Assembly: GCF_013403915.1 (NCBI RefSeq) | Contig: NZ_JABFDI010000005.1 | Span: forward strand, 146,992 to 210,991 | Origin: Winogradskyella pacifica | GTDB taxonomy: Bacteria > Bacteroidota > Bacteroidia > Flavobacteriales > Flavobacteriaceae | DNA length: 64,000 nt | Direction: 5' to 3' | In this document: positions 43,218 through 51,362 of the stretch, piece after piece | How the letters are laid out: every line of letters begins with the position of its first letter | Position numbering within the stretch: position 1 is the stretch's first letter | Translations under genes and position numbers: made by a program | Notes under the pieces: generated by a model | Database searches by the model: none | Told to the model about the DNA's origin: nothing | What the model saw: only the letters and a program-made list of their open reading frames with translations

Positions 43218-45083
43218 ATGAAAAAGTTTTTTTCCCATCTTAAAGGTGATGCTTTTGGAGGTATTACAGCAGGTATTGTTGCGTTACCATTAGCCTTAGC
43301 GTTTGGAGTGTCGTCTGGTCTTGGTCCTAGTGCAGGACTTTATGGTGCTATCTTTTTAGCTTTTTTTGCAGCACTTTTTGGCGGTACTAATACGCAGATT
43401 TCTGGGCCAACGGCTCCAATGACAGCGGTAAGTATGGTTCTAATTGCAGGATTATTAGCTGTTAATGAAGGAGATGTTAGTAAATCACTTCCTATAATTC
43501 TAGCTGTATTTATCCTAGCAGGGTTAATGCAAATTGGTTTAGGGGTTTTCGGCTTCGGAAAATACATTAAGTACATTCCATATCCTGTGGTTTCAGGGTT
43601 TATGACAGCCATTGGACTCATTATAATTATCACACAAATTTTGCCAGCAGTGGGCTATTATGCAGGTGAGGATGCCGCGTTAATTGAAAAACATATGCCT
43701 CATGCTGAAGAAATGCTTTTAAATGATATTCTAAAAGAAGAAGCTGGTGAAGGTATATTGGTACTTGAAAATTTTAAAGAAACAGTAGATAGAGCAAGTA
43801 GAATTACACCTGAAGAAATGGAAAGTGAAGCGTCTATATTAGCAGGGAATTCTGCTTCTGGTGCATTGGGAGCATTAAAAGCAATACCAAGAGCCTTACA
43901 AAGTATAAATTGGTTAGAATTGCTACTAGCTCTTGGAACCATACTTATTATATACGGATTTAAACGTATAACTACTGCGGTACCAAGTACTTTAGTGGCT
44001 TTAGTAATTGTTTCAGGAATTGCTTTTGGCTTTGGTTTAGACTACAGGCCAATCGAACAAATCCCTAGTGGTTTTCCGGTGCCAAATATGGCCATTTTCA
44101 CCGAATTTGATTTCGGGAATTTAATGCCTTATTTCTTTACCGCGTTTACCTTAGCGTTATTAGGGTCTATTGATTCCTTATTAACGAGTGTGGTTGCAGA
44201 TAATGTTACTAAAACAAAACATAAGCCAAATAAAGAGCTTATCGGACAAGGTATAGGAAATACTATTGGTGCTTTATTTGGTGGTTTACCAGGCGCAGGT
44301 GCAACTATTAGAACGGTTGTAAATATTAACGCAGGTGGTAAAACTAGATTATCCGGAATGATTGCTGGTGTCTTTTTATTATTGATTCTTTTAGTTTTAG
44401 GAGATATTGCATCACAAATCCCAGCAGCAGTTTTAGCAGGTATTTTAATTACCGTTGGTTTTGGGGTTATGGATTATAAAGGTTTAAAAGCGATCCCAGC
44501 GCTACCAAAAGATATTAAAATTGGCCCATTAAAATTAAGTTCTGAAGTTTTAATTATGATTGTCGTATTACTACTATCTACATTTTGGAATTTAGTCTAT
44601 GCGGTAGGTATCGGATTAATAATAGCATCACTTATGTTCATGAAAAAAATAGGTGATTTAACGGCCTTGCGATCCGATGTTAAATCTTTAAAGAAAGAGA
44701 AGGCTTGGTCAGATGAAGCTGATTTTCCTGAAAAACTAAAAGAAGAAGTTTTTATTAAACACCTAAAAGGACCATTGTTCTTTGGCTCTACTAGTGAATT
44801 TCAAGCGTTAGCAGATCAAATACCTATTACAGCTAAAACCGTAGTAATACGTTTAGGACGTATGCAATATATGGATCAATCTGGGCTCTACGCTATGGAA
44901 GATGTGCTTCAGGATTTATCAAAAAGAAATATCCAAGTCTTGTTTGTTGGGTTGTTAAAGCAACCAAGATATATGATGGAACGTATTGATATTATTCCAG
45001 ATTTAATTCCTAAAGATCATATTTTTAAGGATTTTGATAGTTGCTTAAACTGGATTAAAAATAATGTAAAGGATGAATTTTAA
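43218..45083 (+). CDS. Second SulP-family anion transporter, probable bicarbonate uptake
   Basis: This 621-residue SulP protein differs from the first in having a hydrophilic insertion of about 75 residues (about 150-230) between membrane segments and a fuller STAS domain (about 500-610) with VIRLGRMQYMDQSGLYAMEDVL. Core motifs: FGVSSGLGPSAGLYGAIF, GPTAPMTAV and GSIDSLLTSVVADNVTKTKH. It lies 11 bases before a carbonic anhydrase gene, a pairing commonly read as a bicarbonate transport unit. Inner membrane. Confidence 0.93.
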   Translation: MKKFFSHLKGDAFGGITAGIVALPLALAFGVSSGLGPSAGLYGAIFLAFFAALFGGTNTQISGPTAPMTAVSMVLIAGLLAVNEGDVSKSLPIILAVFILAGLMQIGLGVFGFGKYIKYIPYPVVSGFMTAIGLIIIITQILPAVGYYAGEDAALIEKHMPHAEEMLLNDILKEEAGEGILVLENFKETVDRASRITPEEMESEASILAGNSASGALGALKAIPRALQSINWLELLLALGTILIIYGFKRITTAVPSTLVALVIVSGIAFGFGLDYRPIEQIPSGFPVPNMAIFTEFDFGNLMPYFFTAFTLALLGSIDSLLTSVVADNVTKTKHKPNKELIGQGIGNTIGALFGGLPGAGATIRTVVNINAGGKTRLSGMIAGVFLLLILLVLGDIASQIPAAVLAGILITVGFGVMDYKGLKAIPALPKDIKIGPLKLSSEVLIMIVVLLLSTFWNLVYAVGIGLIIASLMFMKKIGDLTALRSDVKSLKKEKAWSDEADFPEKLKEEVFIKHLKGPLFFGSTSEFQALADQIPITAKTVVIRLGRMQYMDQSGLYAMEDVLQDLSKRNIQVLFVGLLKQPRYMMERIDIIPDLIPKDHIFKDFDSCLNWIKNNVKDEF

Positions 45084-45094
45084 CTGATATAAAT

Positions 45095-45721
45095 ATGGAC
45101 TTAAATAATGTATTTAAAAATAACGAAAAGTGGATTAAAGATAAACTTGCCGTTGATTCTAATTATTTTGAAGACTTAGGGAAAGGACAAAAACCAGAAT
45201 TGTTATACATAGGGTGTTCCGACAGTAGAGTCACCGCTGAAGATTTGATGGGATTAGGTCCTGGTGAGGTTTTTGTACATAGAAATATCGCCAATATGGT
45301 TATTGGTACAGATCTAAATGCCATGTCTGTGGTCGATTATGCTGTAACACATTTAAAGGTTAATCATGTTGTAGTTTGCGGACATTATGCTTGTGGTGGT
45401 GTAAAAGCAGCCATGCAATCTGCAGATTTAGGTGTTTTAAATGGTTGGTTAAGAAATATTAGAGATGTCTATAGAATTCATCATAATGAATTAAATGCGA
45501 TTGAATGCGAAGAAAAAAAATATGATCGTTTAGTAGAACTTAATGTAAAAGAACAATGCGTTAATTTAATTAAAACGGCTGCTGTTCAAAAAGCATATAG
45601 AGATCGTGGTTTAAAAGTACACGGTTGGGTGTTTGATGTACACACCGGAAAACTCATTGATTTGAAAATAGACTTTGAAAAATATCTCAAAGATATTATG
45701 GAAATTTATCACTTAGATTAG
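45095..45721 (+). CDS. can: Beta-class carbonic anhydrase (Can-type)
   Basis: This second beta-carbonic anhydrase has 208 residues, with zinc ligands Cys41, His97 and Cys100 and the Asp43-Arg45 pair in GCSDSRV and CGHYACGGVKAAM. DLMGLGPGEVFVHRNIAN and GWVFDVHTGKLIDL place it with the E. coli Can/YadF subgroup, distinct from the copy at 41863. Cytosolic. Together with the preceding SulP it would keep the internal bicarbonate pool for carboxylases. Confidence 0.93.
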   Translation: MDLNNVFKNNEKWIKDKLAVDSNYFEDLGKGQKPELLYIGCSDSRVTAEDLMGLGPGEVFVHRNIANMVIGTDLNAMSVVDYAVTHLKVNHVVVCGHYACGGVKAAMQSADLGVLNGWLRNIRDVYRIHHNELNAIECEEKKYDRLVELNVKEQCVNLIKTAAVQKAYRDRGLKVHGWVFDVHTGKLIDLKIDFEKYLKDIMEIYHLD

Positions 45722-45722
45722 T

Positions 45723-45754
45723 AAAAAACGCCATTCGAAAGAATGGTTTTTTTT
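45723..45754. terminator. Bidirectional terminator
   Basis: CCATTC-GAAA-GAATGG is flanked by A6 and T8. It separates the end of the carbon cluster from the convergent cvpA-like gene. Confidence 0.8.
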
Positions 45755-46280
45755 ATGCGTTTTCCTCAGTAGTGTCTGGCTCAGCGTCTGCTTCTGATTC
45801 GCTTTTAATGATTGATGGAAAAATCATAGGAGCTAATGATTTTATAGGCTCGTAAAGCGTGCTTTTTTCCAAATCTTCTTTTTCCATAAAGGGTAAGGTG
45901 TTATTCATTTTATGAAAAACACTCAAAAGTACACTAAGAATTAATCCAATTTTAAGCGCTCCAAAAACAGCGCCTGCGAGTTTATTGATGATTCCTAAAG
46001 CGGCGAAATCGGCTAGTTTGGTTAATGCTTTTCCGGCTAGGCTAATGACTAAAACAATCACGACAAAAGTGATGGCAAAAGCAACGATATTAATGGTTTT
46101 TTCATTCCAATCTACCTTAGGTTTTAAAAAGCCTGCGGCAAAATCACTAAAATGAATCGCGCCATAAACACCCAAAACTAAAGCCAATAAAGAAGCAACT
46201 TCTACAAAAAGCCCTTTAAATAACCCACGTACAAATCCGAATAATAAAAGGGAGGCTAAAATAATATCAATTATACTCAT
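45753..46280 (-). CDS. cvpA: CvpA family membrane protein
   Basis: This 175-residue protein has four membrane segments and the CvpA pattern: IDIILASLLLFGFVRGLFKGLFVEVASLLALVLGVYGA, then KALTKLADFAALGIINKLAGAVFGALKIGLILSVLL. The C-terminus is acidic and disordered. CvpA was named for colicin V production in E. coli and is now linked to envelope or bile-salt tolerance. The gene is monocistronic, with a -7 box (TACTTTTG) at 46298-46305 on the minus strand. Confidence 0.9.
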   Translation of the reverse strand: MSIIDIILASLLLFGFVRGLFKGLFVEVASLLALVLGVYGAIHFSDFAAGFLKPKVDWNEKTINIVAFAITFVVIVLVISLAGKALTKLADFAALGIINKLAGAVFGALKIGLILSVLLSVFHKMNNTLPFMEKEDLEKSTLYEPIKSLAPMIFPSIIKSESEADAEPDTTEENA

Positions 46281-46297
46281 AGAACTAGCGGTTTAAA

Positions 46298-46305
46298 CAA
46301 AAGTA
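46298..46305 (-). promoter_or_regulatory. Candidate -7 box (TACTTTTG) for cvpA
   Basis: The reverse complement of CAAAAGTA matches TAnnTTTG, 17 bases before the start codon. Confidence 0.4.
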
Positions 46306-46426
46306 CATGAATTTTTTAAGTTCAAATTTTAGTAAATCAAATAATTTAAACTTAGGGCTAATAAGATAAACTATACTTTTTTTCTGATTTATAAATAATA
46401 ACGCATTTCAACCTACTTTAGTTTAT

Positions 46427-46434
46427 TAACTTTG
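46427..46434 (+). promoter_or_regulatory. Candidate -7 box (TAACTTTG) for the gene at 46522
   Basis: A full TAnnTTTG match. It leaves a leader of about 80 bases containing the palindromic repeat at 46505-46521. Confidence 0.35.
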
Positions 46435-46504
46435 AAACCTTATAAGAAGTTGAACTTGAAGGAGAACTCTTCAACTTAAAACTTTGAATTATTAATTAAA
46501 GAGA

Positions 46505-46521
46505 TTCCCGTTTTACGGGAA
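46505..46521. repeat. Palindromic repeat TTCCCG/CGGGAA abutting a start codon
   Basis: A perfect 6-bp GC-rich stem with a TTTTA loop, preceded by GAGA. It resembles the elements at 13511 and 27729 and ends exactly one base before ATG 46522. Confidence 0.6.
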
Positions 46522-46884
46522 ATGAACATGGCAAGAGACGAACAATTAAAAGAACGATGGGAGTTGGTGGTAGAGAAACTCTCAAACCAATTTGCTGATG
46601 GAGACCGATTAGATCTCGACTCTATAATATATCTTATTGGTGTACAGGAGCTTGGTCAGTTTCATCGCGAGTATAAAAAAGATCACAAACTCGATTTAAT
46701 GCATATAGCAATTTGTAAGGTTTTAGCACCTTATGGGTTTTATGAGTTTGATTATGTAGATGAAGAAGGTTGGCCACACTACAAAGTATTAGCGCAATTA
46801 CCACATCTAAAAGCTGGTGAACAAAGTGTGCTGATGAAAGAGGCTATTGTAAACTATTTTTTGGAAACAGAATATATCAATTAG
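46522..46884 (+). CDS. Conserved small protein of unknown function
   Basis: This 120-residue acidic protein has no signal peptide or membrane segment. Features include LDLDSIIYLIGVQELGQFHREYKKDHKLDLMHIAICKVLAPYGFYEF and a final EAIVNYF. I believe related proteins occur across Bacteroidota, without a known role. Translation may begin at ATG 46522, which touches the palindrome, or at ATG 46528, which yields MARDEQLKERW. It lies 70 bases upstream of pheS. Confidence 0.75.
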   Translation: MNMARDEQLKERWELVVEKLSNQFADGDRLDLDSIIYLIGVQELGQFHREYKKDHKLDLMHIAICKVLAPYGFYEFDYVDEEGWPHYKVLAQLPHLKAGEQSVLMKEAIVNYFLETEYIN

Positions 46885-46954
46885 CTAAGACTTGATACAG
46901 CTACCTTATCTCGCAAAAAAAAACTAAATTTGCACTCGTTTTTGAATAGAACTC

Positions 46955-47974
46955 ATGATAGACAAGATAAAAGAACTCATAGCAGAAGCAGAAGCTTTTA
47001 AAGCACAATCTAAAGAAGAGGTTGAAGCCTTTAGAATTAAGTATTTAGGTTCAAAAGGACATTTAAAGGCATTTTATGGCGAATTAAAAAATGTGGCGAA
47101 CGATCAGAAACGTGAATTCGGACAGATAATTAACGAGCTTAAAATTACAGCAGAAACTAAAGTCAACGATTTAAAGGAAGCTTTAGAAAGTAAAGAGGAA
47201 GACAAAGGGATTTTTGGTGATTTATCGCGTCCTGGTGAGCCGATTGCTATTGGTGCACGTCATCCTATTTCTATAGTTAAAAATGAGATTATTGATATCT
47301 TTTCGCGCATTGGTTTTAACGTTAGTGAAGGGCCAGAAATTGAAGATGATTGGCATAACTTTACAGCGTTGAATTTACCAGAATACCACCCAGCGAGAGA
47401 TATGCAGGATACGTTTTTTATTCAAACCGATCCAGATATTTTATTACGTACACATACAAGTTCTGTACAAGTACGTTATATGGAAAACAATCAGCCTCCA
47501 ATTCGTACAATTTCTCCAGGAAGAGTTTATAGAAATGAAGCGATTTCTGCACGTTCACATTGTTTCTTTCACCAAGTGGAAGGCTTATATATTGATAAAG
47601 ATGTGAGTTTTGCAGATTTAAAACAAACCTTACAATACTTTACTACAGAGATGTTTGGGAAGTCTAAAATTAGATTACGTCCTTCATATTTTCCGTTTAC
47701 TGAGCCAAGTGCAGAGGTAGATGTATATTGGGGATTAGAAACCGAAACAGATTATAAAATTACTAAAGGTACAGGTTGGTTAGAAATTATGGGCTGCGGA
47801 ATGGTAGATCCTAATGTATTAGAAAACTGTGGTATTGATTCTAAAGTCTATTCTGGGTTTGCTTTCGGAATGGGAATTGACCGTATTGCGATGTTATTAA
47901 ACCAAATTAGCGATATTAGATTGTTGAGTGAGAATGACGTTCGATTTTTAGAGCAGTTTAAATCAGCATTATAA
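46955..47974 (+). CDS. pheS: Phenylalanyl-tRNA synthetase alpha subunit
   Basis: This class II aminoacyl-tRNA synthetase subunit of 339 residues, the normal length, charges tRNA-Phe as part of an alpha2beta2 enzyme. An N-terminal coiled coil (1-85) binds tRNA. The catalytic core has GPEIEDDWHNFTALNLPEYHPARD, the class II motif 2 around RVYRNEAISARSHCFFHQVEG, and motif 3 GFAFGMGIDRIAMLL. The beta subunit (pheT) is not next to it, as is usual in Bacteroidota. A short gene follows 3 bases after the stop. Confidence 0.97.
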   Translation: MIDKIKELIAEAEAFKAQSKEEVEAFRIKYLGSKGHLKAFYGELKNVANDQKREFGQIINELKITAETKVNDLKEALESKEEDKGIFGDLSRPGEPIAIGARHPISIVKNEIIDIFSRIGFNVSEGPEIEDDWHNFTALNLPEYHPARDMQDTFFIQTDPDILLRTHTSSVQVRYMENNQPPIRTISPGRVYRNEAISARSHCFFHQVEGLYIDKDVSFADLKQTLQYFTTEMFGKSKIRLRPSYFPFTEPSAEVDVYWGLETETDYKITKGTGWLEIMGCGMVDPNVLENCGIDSKVYSGFAFGMGIDRIAMLLNQISDIRLLSENDVRFLEQFKSAL

Positions 47975-47977
47975 ACT

Positions 47978-48373
47978 TTGAAAAAAGACATCACAATACC
48001 AGAAGTAAAAGATGTTCATGTTGCCGTGGTGCAAGAAGAACATTTGGAATATAAAACTCAAGATTGGAATGCTTATATCATTAATAATAGCGATAAAGAT
48101 TTAGATACGGTTCTTATTGTTACCAGAGGTTATAGTGACACTAAAGTAACACCTATAATGCGCCATACGATTGCAAAACTACCCGCAAGAAGTTACGCTA
48201 AAATTGAATATCTACAAGAAAAGGTTTTAGAGCTGAACAACGAGTTTAAAATCACGTTTTTTGAAGGCAACCAAATGTTTGATAAAACGTATGTATTCAG
48301 AAAAAATACAATCAACGAAAAGGCTTTACAGGCTATTCCGTTAATGCAATTACGTGGTATTTTGGTAAAGTAG
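47978..48373 (+). CDS. Conserved small protein coupled to pheS
   Basis: This 131-residue protein starts at TTG 47978, three bases after the pheS stop; no ATG precedes the conserved-looking MKKDITIPEVKDVHVAVVQEE. It has no signal peptide. It is probably an all-beta fold (WNAYIINNSDKDLDTVLIVTRGY, FKITFFEGNQMFDKTYVFRKN). It has no synthetase motif, so any annotation as a PheS piece would come from position alone. Coupling suggests co-expression with pheS. Function unknown. Confidence 0.8.
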   Translation: MKKDITIPEVKDVHVAVVQEEHLEYKTQDWNAYIINNSDKDLDTVLIVTRGYSDTKVTPIMRHTIAKLPARSYAKIEYLQEKVLELNNEFKITFFEGNQMFDKTYVFRKNTINEKALQAIPLMQLRGILVK

Positions 48374-48382
48374 CTATTAGCT

Positions 48383-48413
48383 GTTTGCTATTGGCCTTTA
48401 GCTAATAGCAAAC
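48383..48413. terminator. Repeat-derived hairpin between convergent genes
   Basis: GTTTGCTATT (48383-48392) and AATAGCAAAC (48404-48413) pair perfectly around 11 bases. Surrounding sequence (48374-48430) is made of reiterated TAGCTGTT- and AGCTAAAGGC-like words. It probably terminates both converging transcripts, although T runs are weak. Confidence 0.5.
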
Positions 48414-48437
48414 GGCTAACAGCTAAAGGCTATATTG

Positions 48438-49439
48438 TCAATCCAACTTATCCGTCAATTTCTTAAATACTTTCTTAGGATCTTTATTGTCATAAAGAAT
48501 ATCGTAAACAGCATTAATTATAGGTAGCTGTGTTTTCTTTTTGTTCTTTTTATTTAATTCAAAAGCACTTTTTGTGGCGTAGTAACCTTCAGCCACCATA
48601 TTCATTTCCATTTGTGCCGATTTTACGGTGTAGCCTTTACCTATCATGTTTCCGAACATACGGTTTCGAGAAAAAACAGAATAACCAGTCACTAATAAAT
48701 CACCTAAATAAGCCGAATTATTAATGTTACGTTTCATCTTATGCATTTTTTTGATAAAACGTTTCATTTCTCTAATAGAGTTACTCATCAAAACACTCTG
48801 AAAATTATCACCATAACCCAATCCATGAGCCATTCCGGCTGCAATAGCATAAATGTTCTTAAGCATTACAGCGTATTCTATACCAATAACATCATCGCTC
48901 GTTTTTGTTTTAATGTAATCGCTCGATAATTTGTCGGCAATAGCTTGTGCTTTTTTAGCATCGTCGCACGCAATTGTTAAATAAGATAAACGCTCTAAAG
49001 CGACTTCTTCGGCATGACAAGGACCAGCAATGATAGCAATGTTTTCAAAAGGAATAGCATATTCATCATTAAAATGCTCACCAACTAATTTCCCTGTTTC
49101 TGGCATAATACCTTTTACGGCAGATACAATCGTTTTTTGACTAATATCTGTAGTTAGTTTCTCTAGTTCGCCATGAATAAAGGCCGATGGAATTACAAAA
49201 ATAAGCACGTCTGCCCATTCCGCAATTTCATTAATATCATTACTTAGTTTTAACTGATCTGTATGAAATTCTACAGAACTCAAATAACTAGGGTTGTGTT
49301 TTTCTTTTAAGATATGTTCTTTGGCATAAACGCTTCGCATATACCAACCAACTTCATCTAAGTTTTCGCAAAGCATTTTTACAATGGCTGTAGCCCAACT
49401 TCCTGCACCAAAAACAGCATATTTTGTAGTAGTACTCAT
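48438..49439 (-). CDS. gpsA: Glycerol-3-phosphate dehydrogenase (NAD(P)+)
   Basis: This 333-residue enzyme reduces dihydroxyacetone phosphate to sn-glycerol 3-phosphate for phospholipid synthesis. The nucleotide-binding GAGSWATA is at 11-18. SAVKGIMPETGKLV, IAGPCHAEEVALER, the catalytic Lys in YAVMLKNIYAIAAGMAHGLGYGDN and GDLLVTGYSVFSRNRMFG complete the family pattern. Cytosolic. Monocistronic, with a TAACTTTG box upstream on the minus strand. Confidence 0.96.
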   Translation of the reverse strand: MSTTTKYAVFGAGSWATAIVKMLCENLDEVGWYMRSVYAKEHILKEKHNPSYLSSVEFHTDQLKLSNDINEIAEWADVLIFVIPSAFIHGELEKLTTDISQKTIVSAVKGIMPETGKLVGEHFNDEYAIPFENIAIIAGPCHAEEVALERLSYLTIACDDAKKAQAIADKLSSDYIKTKTSDDVIGIEYAVMLKNIYAIAAGMAHGLGYGDNFQSVLMSNSIREMKRFIKKMHKMKRNINNSAYLGDLLVTGYSVFSRNRMFGNMIGKGYTVKSAQMEMNMVAEGYYATKSAFELNKKNKKKTQLPIINAVYDILYDNKDPKKVFKKLTDKLD

Positions 49440-49463
49440 AGTGTTTTAATCAAATTTGTAATT

Positions 49464-49471
49464 CAAAGTTA
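49464..49471 (-). promoter_or_regulatory. Candidate -7 box (TAACTTTG) for gpsA
   Basis: The reverse complement of CAAAGTTA matches TAnnTTTG, 24 bases before the gpsA start codon. Confidence 0.45.
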
Positions 49472-49561
49472 CGGAAAATTTATAGAATCGTTAACGCTAA
49501 AACCATGTTAAACCTTCGATATTAAAAGGCGTTTTAGATGTGATAACAATTAGTATAGATA

Positions 49562-49569
49562 TACCTTTG
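49562..49569 (+). promoter_or_regulatory. Candidate -7 box (TACCTTTG)
   Basis: A full TAnnTTTG match, 80 bases before the lipoprotein gene at 49650. It competes with the sigma-54-like element closer to the gene. Confidence 0.3.
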
Positions 49570-49598
49570 GAAGGTCTGAAATAACGTCAAAATATTTT

Positions 49599-49615
49599 TT
49601 GGCACGTCTTTTGAA
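49599..49615 (+). promoter_or_regulatory. Sigma-54-like promoter TTGGCACG-N4-TTGAA
   Basis: The -24 part TGGCACG is a perfect match to the sigma-54 consensus. The -12 part reads TTGAA where TTGCA or TTGCT is expected, at exactly the right spacing (10 bases between GG and GA). Initiation would fall near 49626, 24 bases before the ATG. Confidence 0.5.
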
Positions 49616-49649
49616 AAGCTATAATTAACAACCTTTAAAACGCTAGATT

Positions 49650-50594
49650 ATGAAAACGACAAAACTACTATTAGGATTTGCATTTATTGCAACACTATTT
49701 ACCTCGTGTTATGTAGAAGAAACACGTTATGTTGATGAACCGTCAGTTTCATTAAATCAATTACTAAATTCATATGATTTATGGTACGTAGATATTAATG
49801 CGACACAAGGGTACGGAGAAACACCATTTTTACAAGTTGCATTTACAGTCTCATTTAATAATGGTCGTATGTACGCAAATAATAATTTAGTTGGCATCGG
49901 AAGCCAAGGCAATGGTTATGGTGTTGAAATAGGAAGTTATAACGCTTATGACGGGATTTTAGATGTCTATCATATTATTGATGGTTACGACAGTTTTGAT
50001 GTGTACCAAGTAGATAATAATACCATTGAATTATACAATCCTTTTAATGATACCTCTTATTTTTTAGAGGGTTATCAGCGTTCAAGTTTTGATTACGACT
50101 ATGTGTTTTATGACAATATTCATTATTTCTTACAAGAGTATGAAGCTTGGGAAAAAACGTATACAAGCAATTATGGAGCCTTAAATGATTTTGATAGTGA
50201 GAACTATTTACAGTTTTTAGCTGGTGGAAATGATGCAACATTTAGAAGTTCTCAAGATCAAAACGTCTATAACACAAACAATATCTTTTGGGATTTTATA
50301 GGTGACTATGAGGTGCGAGATGTCTCTGGAAATAGTTACTTAAAAAGATTAACATTAGATTATGATTTCTTCAGCAATGAATACTTCGAATTGAGCGTTA
50401 TTAATGATAGTACGATAGAGTTGTTTCATGCAAACTCTGGTACCCTGTACGAATTTAGAGGAAGAGGATACATACAGTATTACAGAAGCACAGGTGTAGA
50501 AGGGAAGTCAACTACAGAAGTTGATAGGTATAAAAAACGTAAGCAAAAAACAAAGAAAATAGAAAATACTAGAGAAAGTACACGAAGCATTTAA
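49650..50594 (+). CDS. Lipoprotein of unknown function
   Basis: This 314-residue protein has a lipoprotein signal (FAFIATLFTSC, lipobox Cys20). The mature part is rich in Tyr, Asn and Asp. It holds two related halves, each around a DLWYVDINATQGYGETPFLQ- or IFWDFIGDYEVRD-like strand set followed by D(N/S)TIEL(Y/F) strands, suggesting duplicated beta domains. The C-terminus is a basic tail (RYKKRKQKTKKIENTRE). I recognise no family. It may be driven by a sigma-54-type promoter. Surface or periplasmic location is inferred. Confidence 0.78.
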   Translation: MKTTKLLLGFAFIATLFTSCYVEETRYVDEPSVSLNQLLNSYDLWYVDINATQGYGETPFLQVAFTVSFNNGRMYANNNLVGIGSQGNGYGVEIGSYNAYDGILDVYHIIDGYDSFDVYQVDNNTIELYNPFNDTSYFLEGYQRSSFDYDYVFYDNIHYFLQEYEAWEKTYTSNYGALNDFDSENYLQFLAGGNDATFRSSQDQNVYNTNNIFWDFIGDYEVRDVSGNSYLKRLTLDYDFFSNEYFELSVINDSTIELFHANSGTLYEFRGRGYIQYYRSTGVEGKSTTEVDRYKKRKQKTKKIENTRESTRSI

Positions 50595-50702
50595 GGCTAT
50601 AGATAAATTACAAGATGTAATTTAAAATTGGGATTTCATCTAAGCCCTAAAGAAAAATAAAATTATACATATGAAACTAAATTTGGTTGGTTATTTAGTT
50701 TC

Positions 50703-50742
50703 AAAACGCTCAGTTAAAACACTTGTTTTTACTGGGCGTTTT
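50703..50742. terminator. Bidirectional terminator
   Basis: AAAACGCTCAGTTAAAACA pairs with TGTTTTTACTGGGCGTTTT with two wobble or mismatch positions and a 2-base loop. It lies between two convergent genes. Confidence 0.75.
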
Positions 50743-50746
50743 CTTA

Positions 50747-51355
50747 TTAATACGATGATGAATTGTCATCCGAATTATTTTTCCATTGTATAAGTCGCGT
50801 TAACACGCTGTCATCAGTGCCGTATCTTCTAAATGAACCGGTTCGGTCATCGACGAAGGTATTTAGGATTCTATCGCTAATTTTATCAATAAATAAGAAG
50901 CTTAATGCGTCTTTAAGAATAGTAAATGGTGTTAATAGAAACCCTTTTCCAGACCACCATCCTGCGAAAAATGTAATTACGATAGCGTTTAATTTTACTG
51001 TTTTTCCACAGCTTGCACAAAGTATTTGTTCATCCCTAGACGAACTAGTTCCAATTAAAAATGATTTAACCGTATGGGTTTCAAAGCCAAATAATTTAGT
51101 TTTTTCTAAGCATTTGGGACAGTGTTGATATTGAATTTTTTGGATAAGATTTTTGCGCTCTAAACCCTCAAATGATTTAGTTTCCGAATCAATCCAACTA
51201 ATAAGACTTAGGTTTAGTTGCCGTGTTATAATTTCATCTTTTAAAACACTGAGGACTTCTTTTCTTAATCCTTTAGATTCATTTCTTGCTATATTTTCAA
51301 TTTTCGCGTCCGGAAAACGTTTGTAGTTCTCTCTTATGTCTTCAACGCTAAACAT
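50747..51355 (-). CDS. Zinc-ribbon-like protein with hydrophobic segment
   Basis: This 202-residue protein has two CxxC knuckles (Cys79/Cys82 in HCPKC and Cys113/Cys116 in CASC), 31 residues apart, as in a zinc ribbon. A hydrophobic stretch follows (about 122-160, AIVITFFAGWWSGKGFLLTPFTIL). The N-terminal 70 residues are helical and charged. I know no specific family. It ends next to a terminator and begins 8 bases after the stop of the TlpA-like gene on the same strand, so co-transcription is likely. Confidence 0.75.
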   Translation of the reverse strand: MFSVEDIRENYKRFPDAKIENIARNESKGLRKEVLSVLKDEIITRQLNLSLISWIDSETKSFEGLERKNLIQKIQYQHCPKCLEKTKLFGFETHTVKSFLIGTSSSRDEQILCASCGKTVKLNAIVITFFAGWWSGKGFLLTPFTILKDALSFLFIDKISDRILNTFVDDRTGSFRRYGTDDSVLTRLIQWKNNSDDNSSSY

Positions 51356-51362
51356 AAAATAT

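Noticed and set aside
47978..48373. Fragment of a phenylalanyl-tRNA synthetase
   Set aside because: pheS is complete just upstream and this protein has no synthetase motif.
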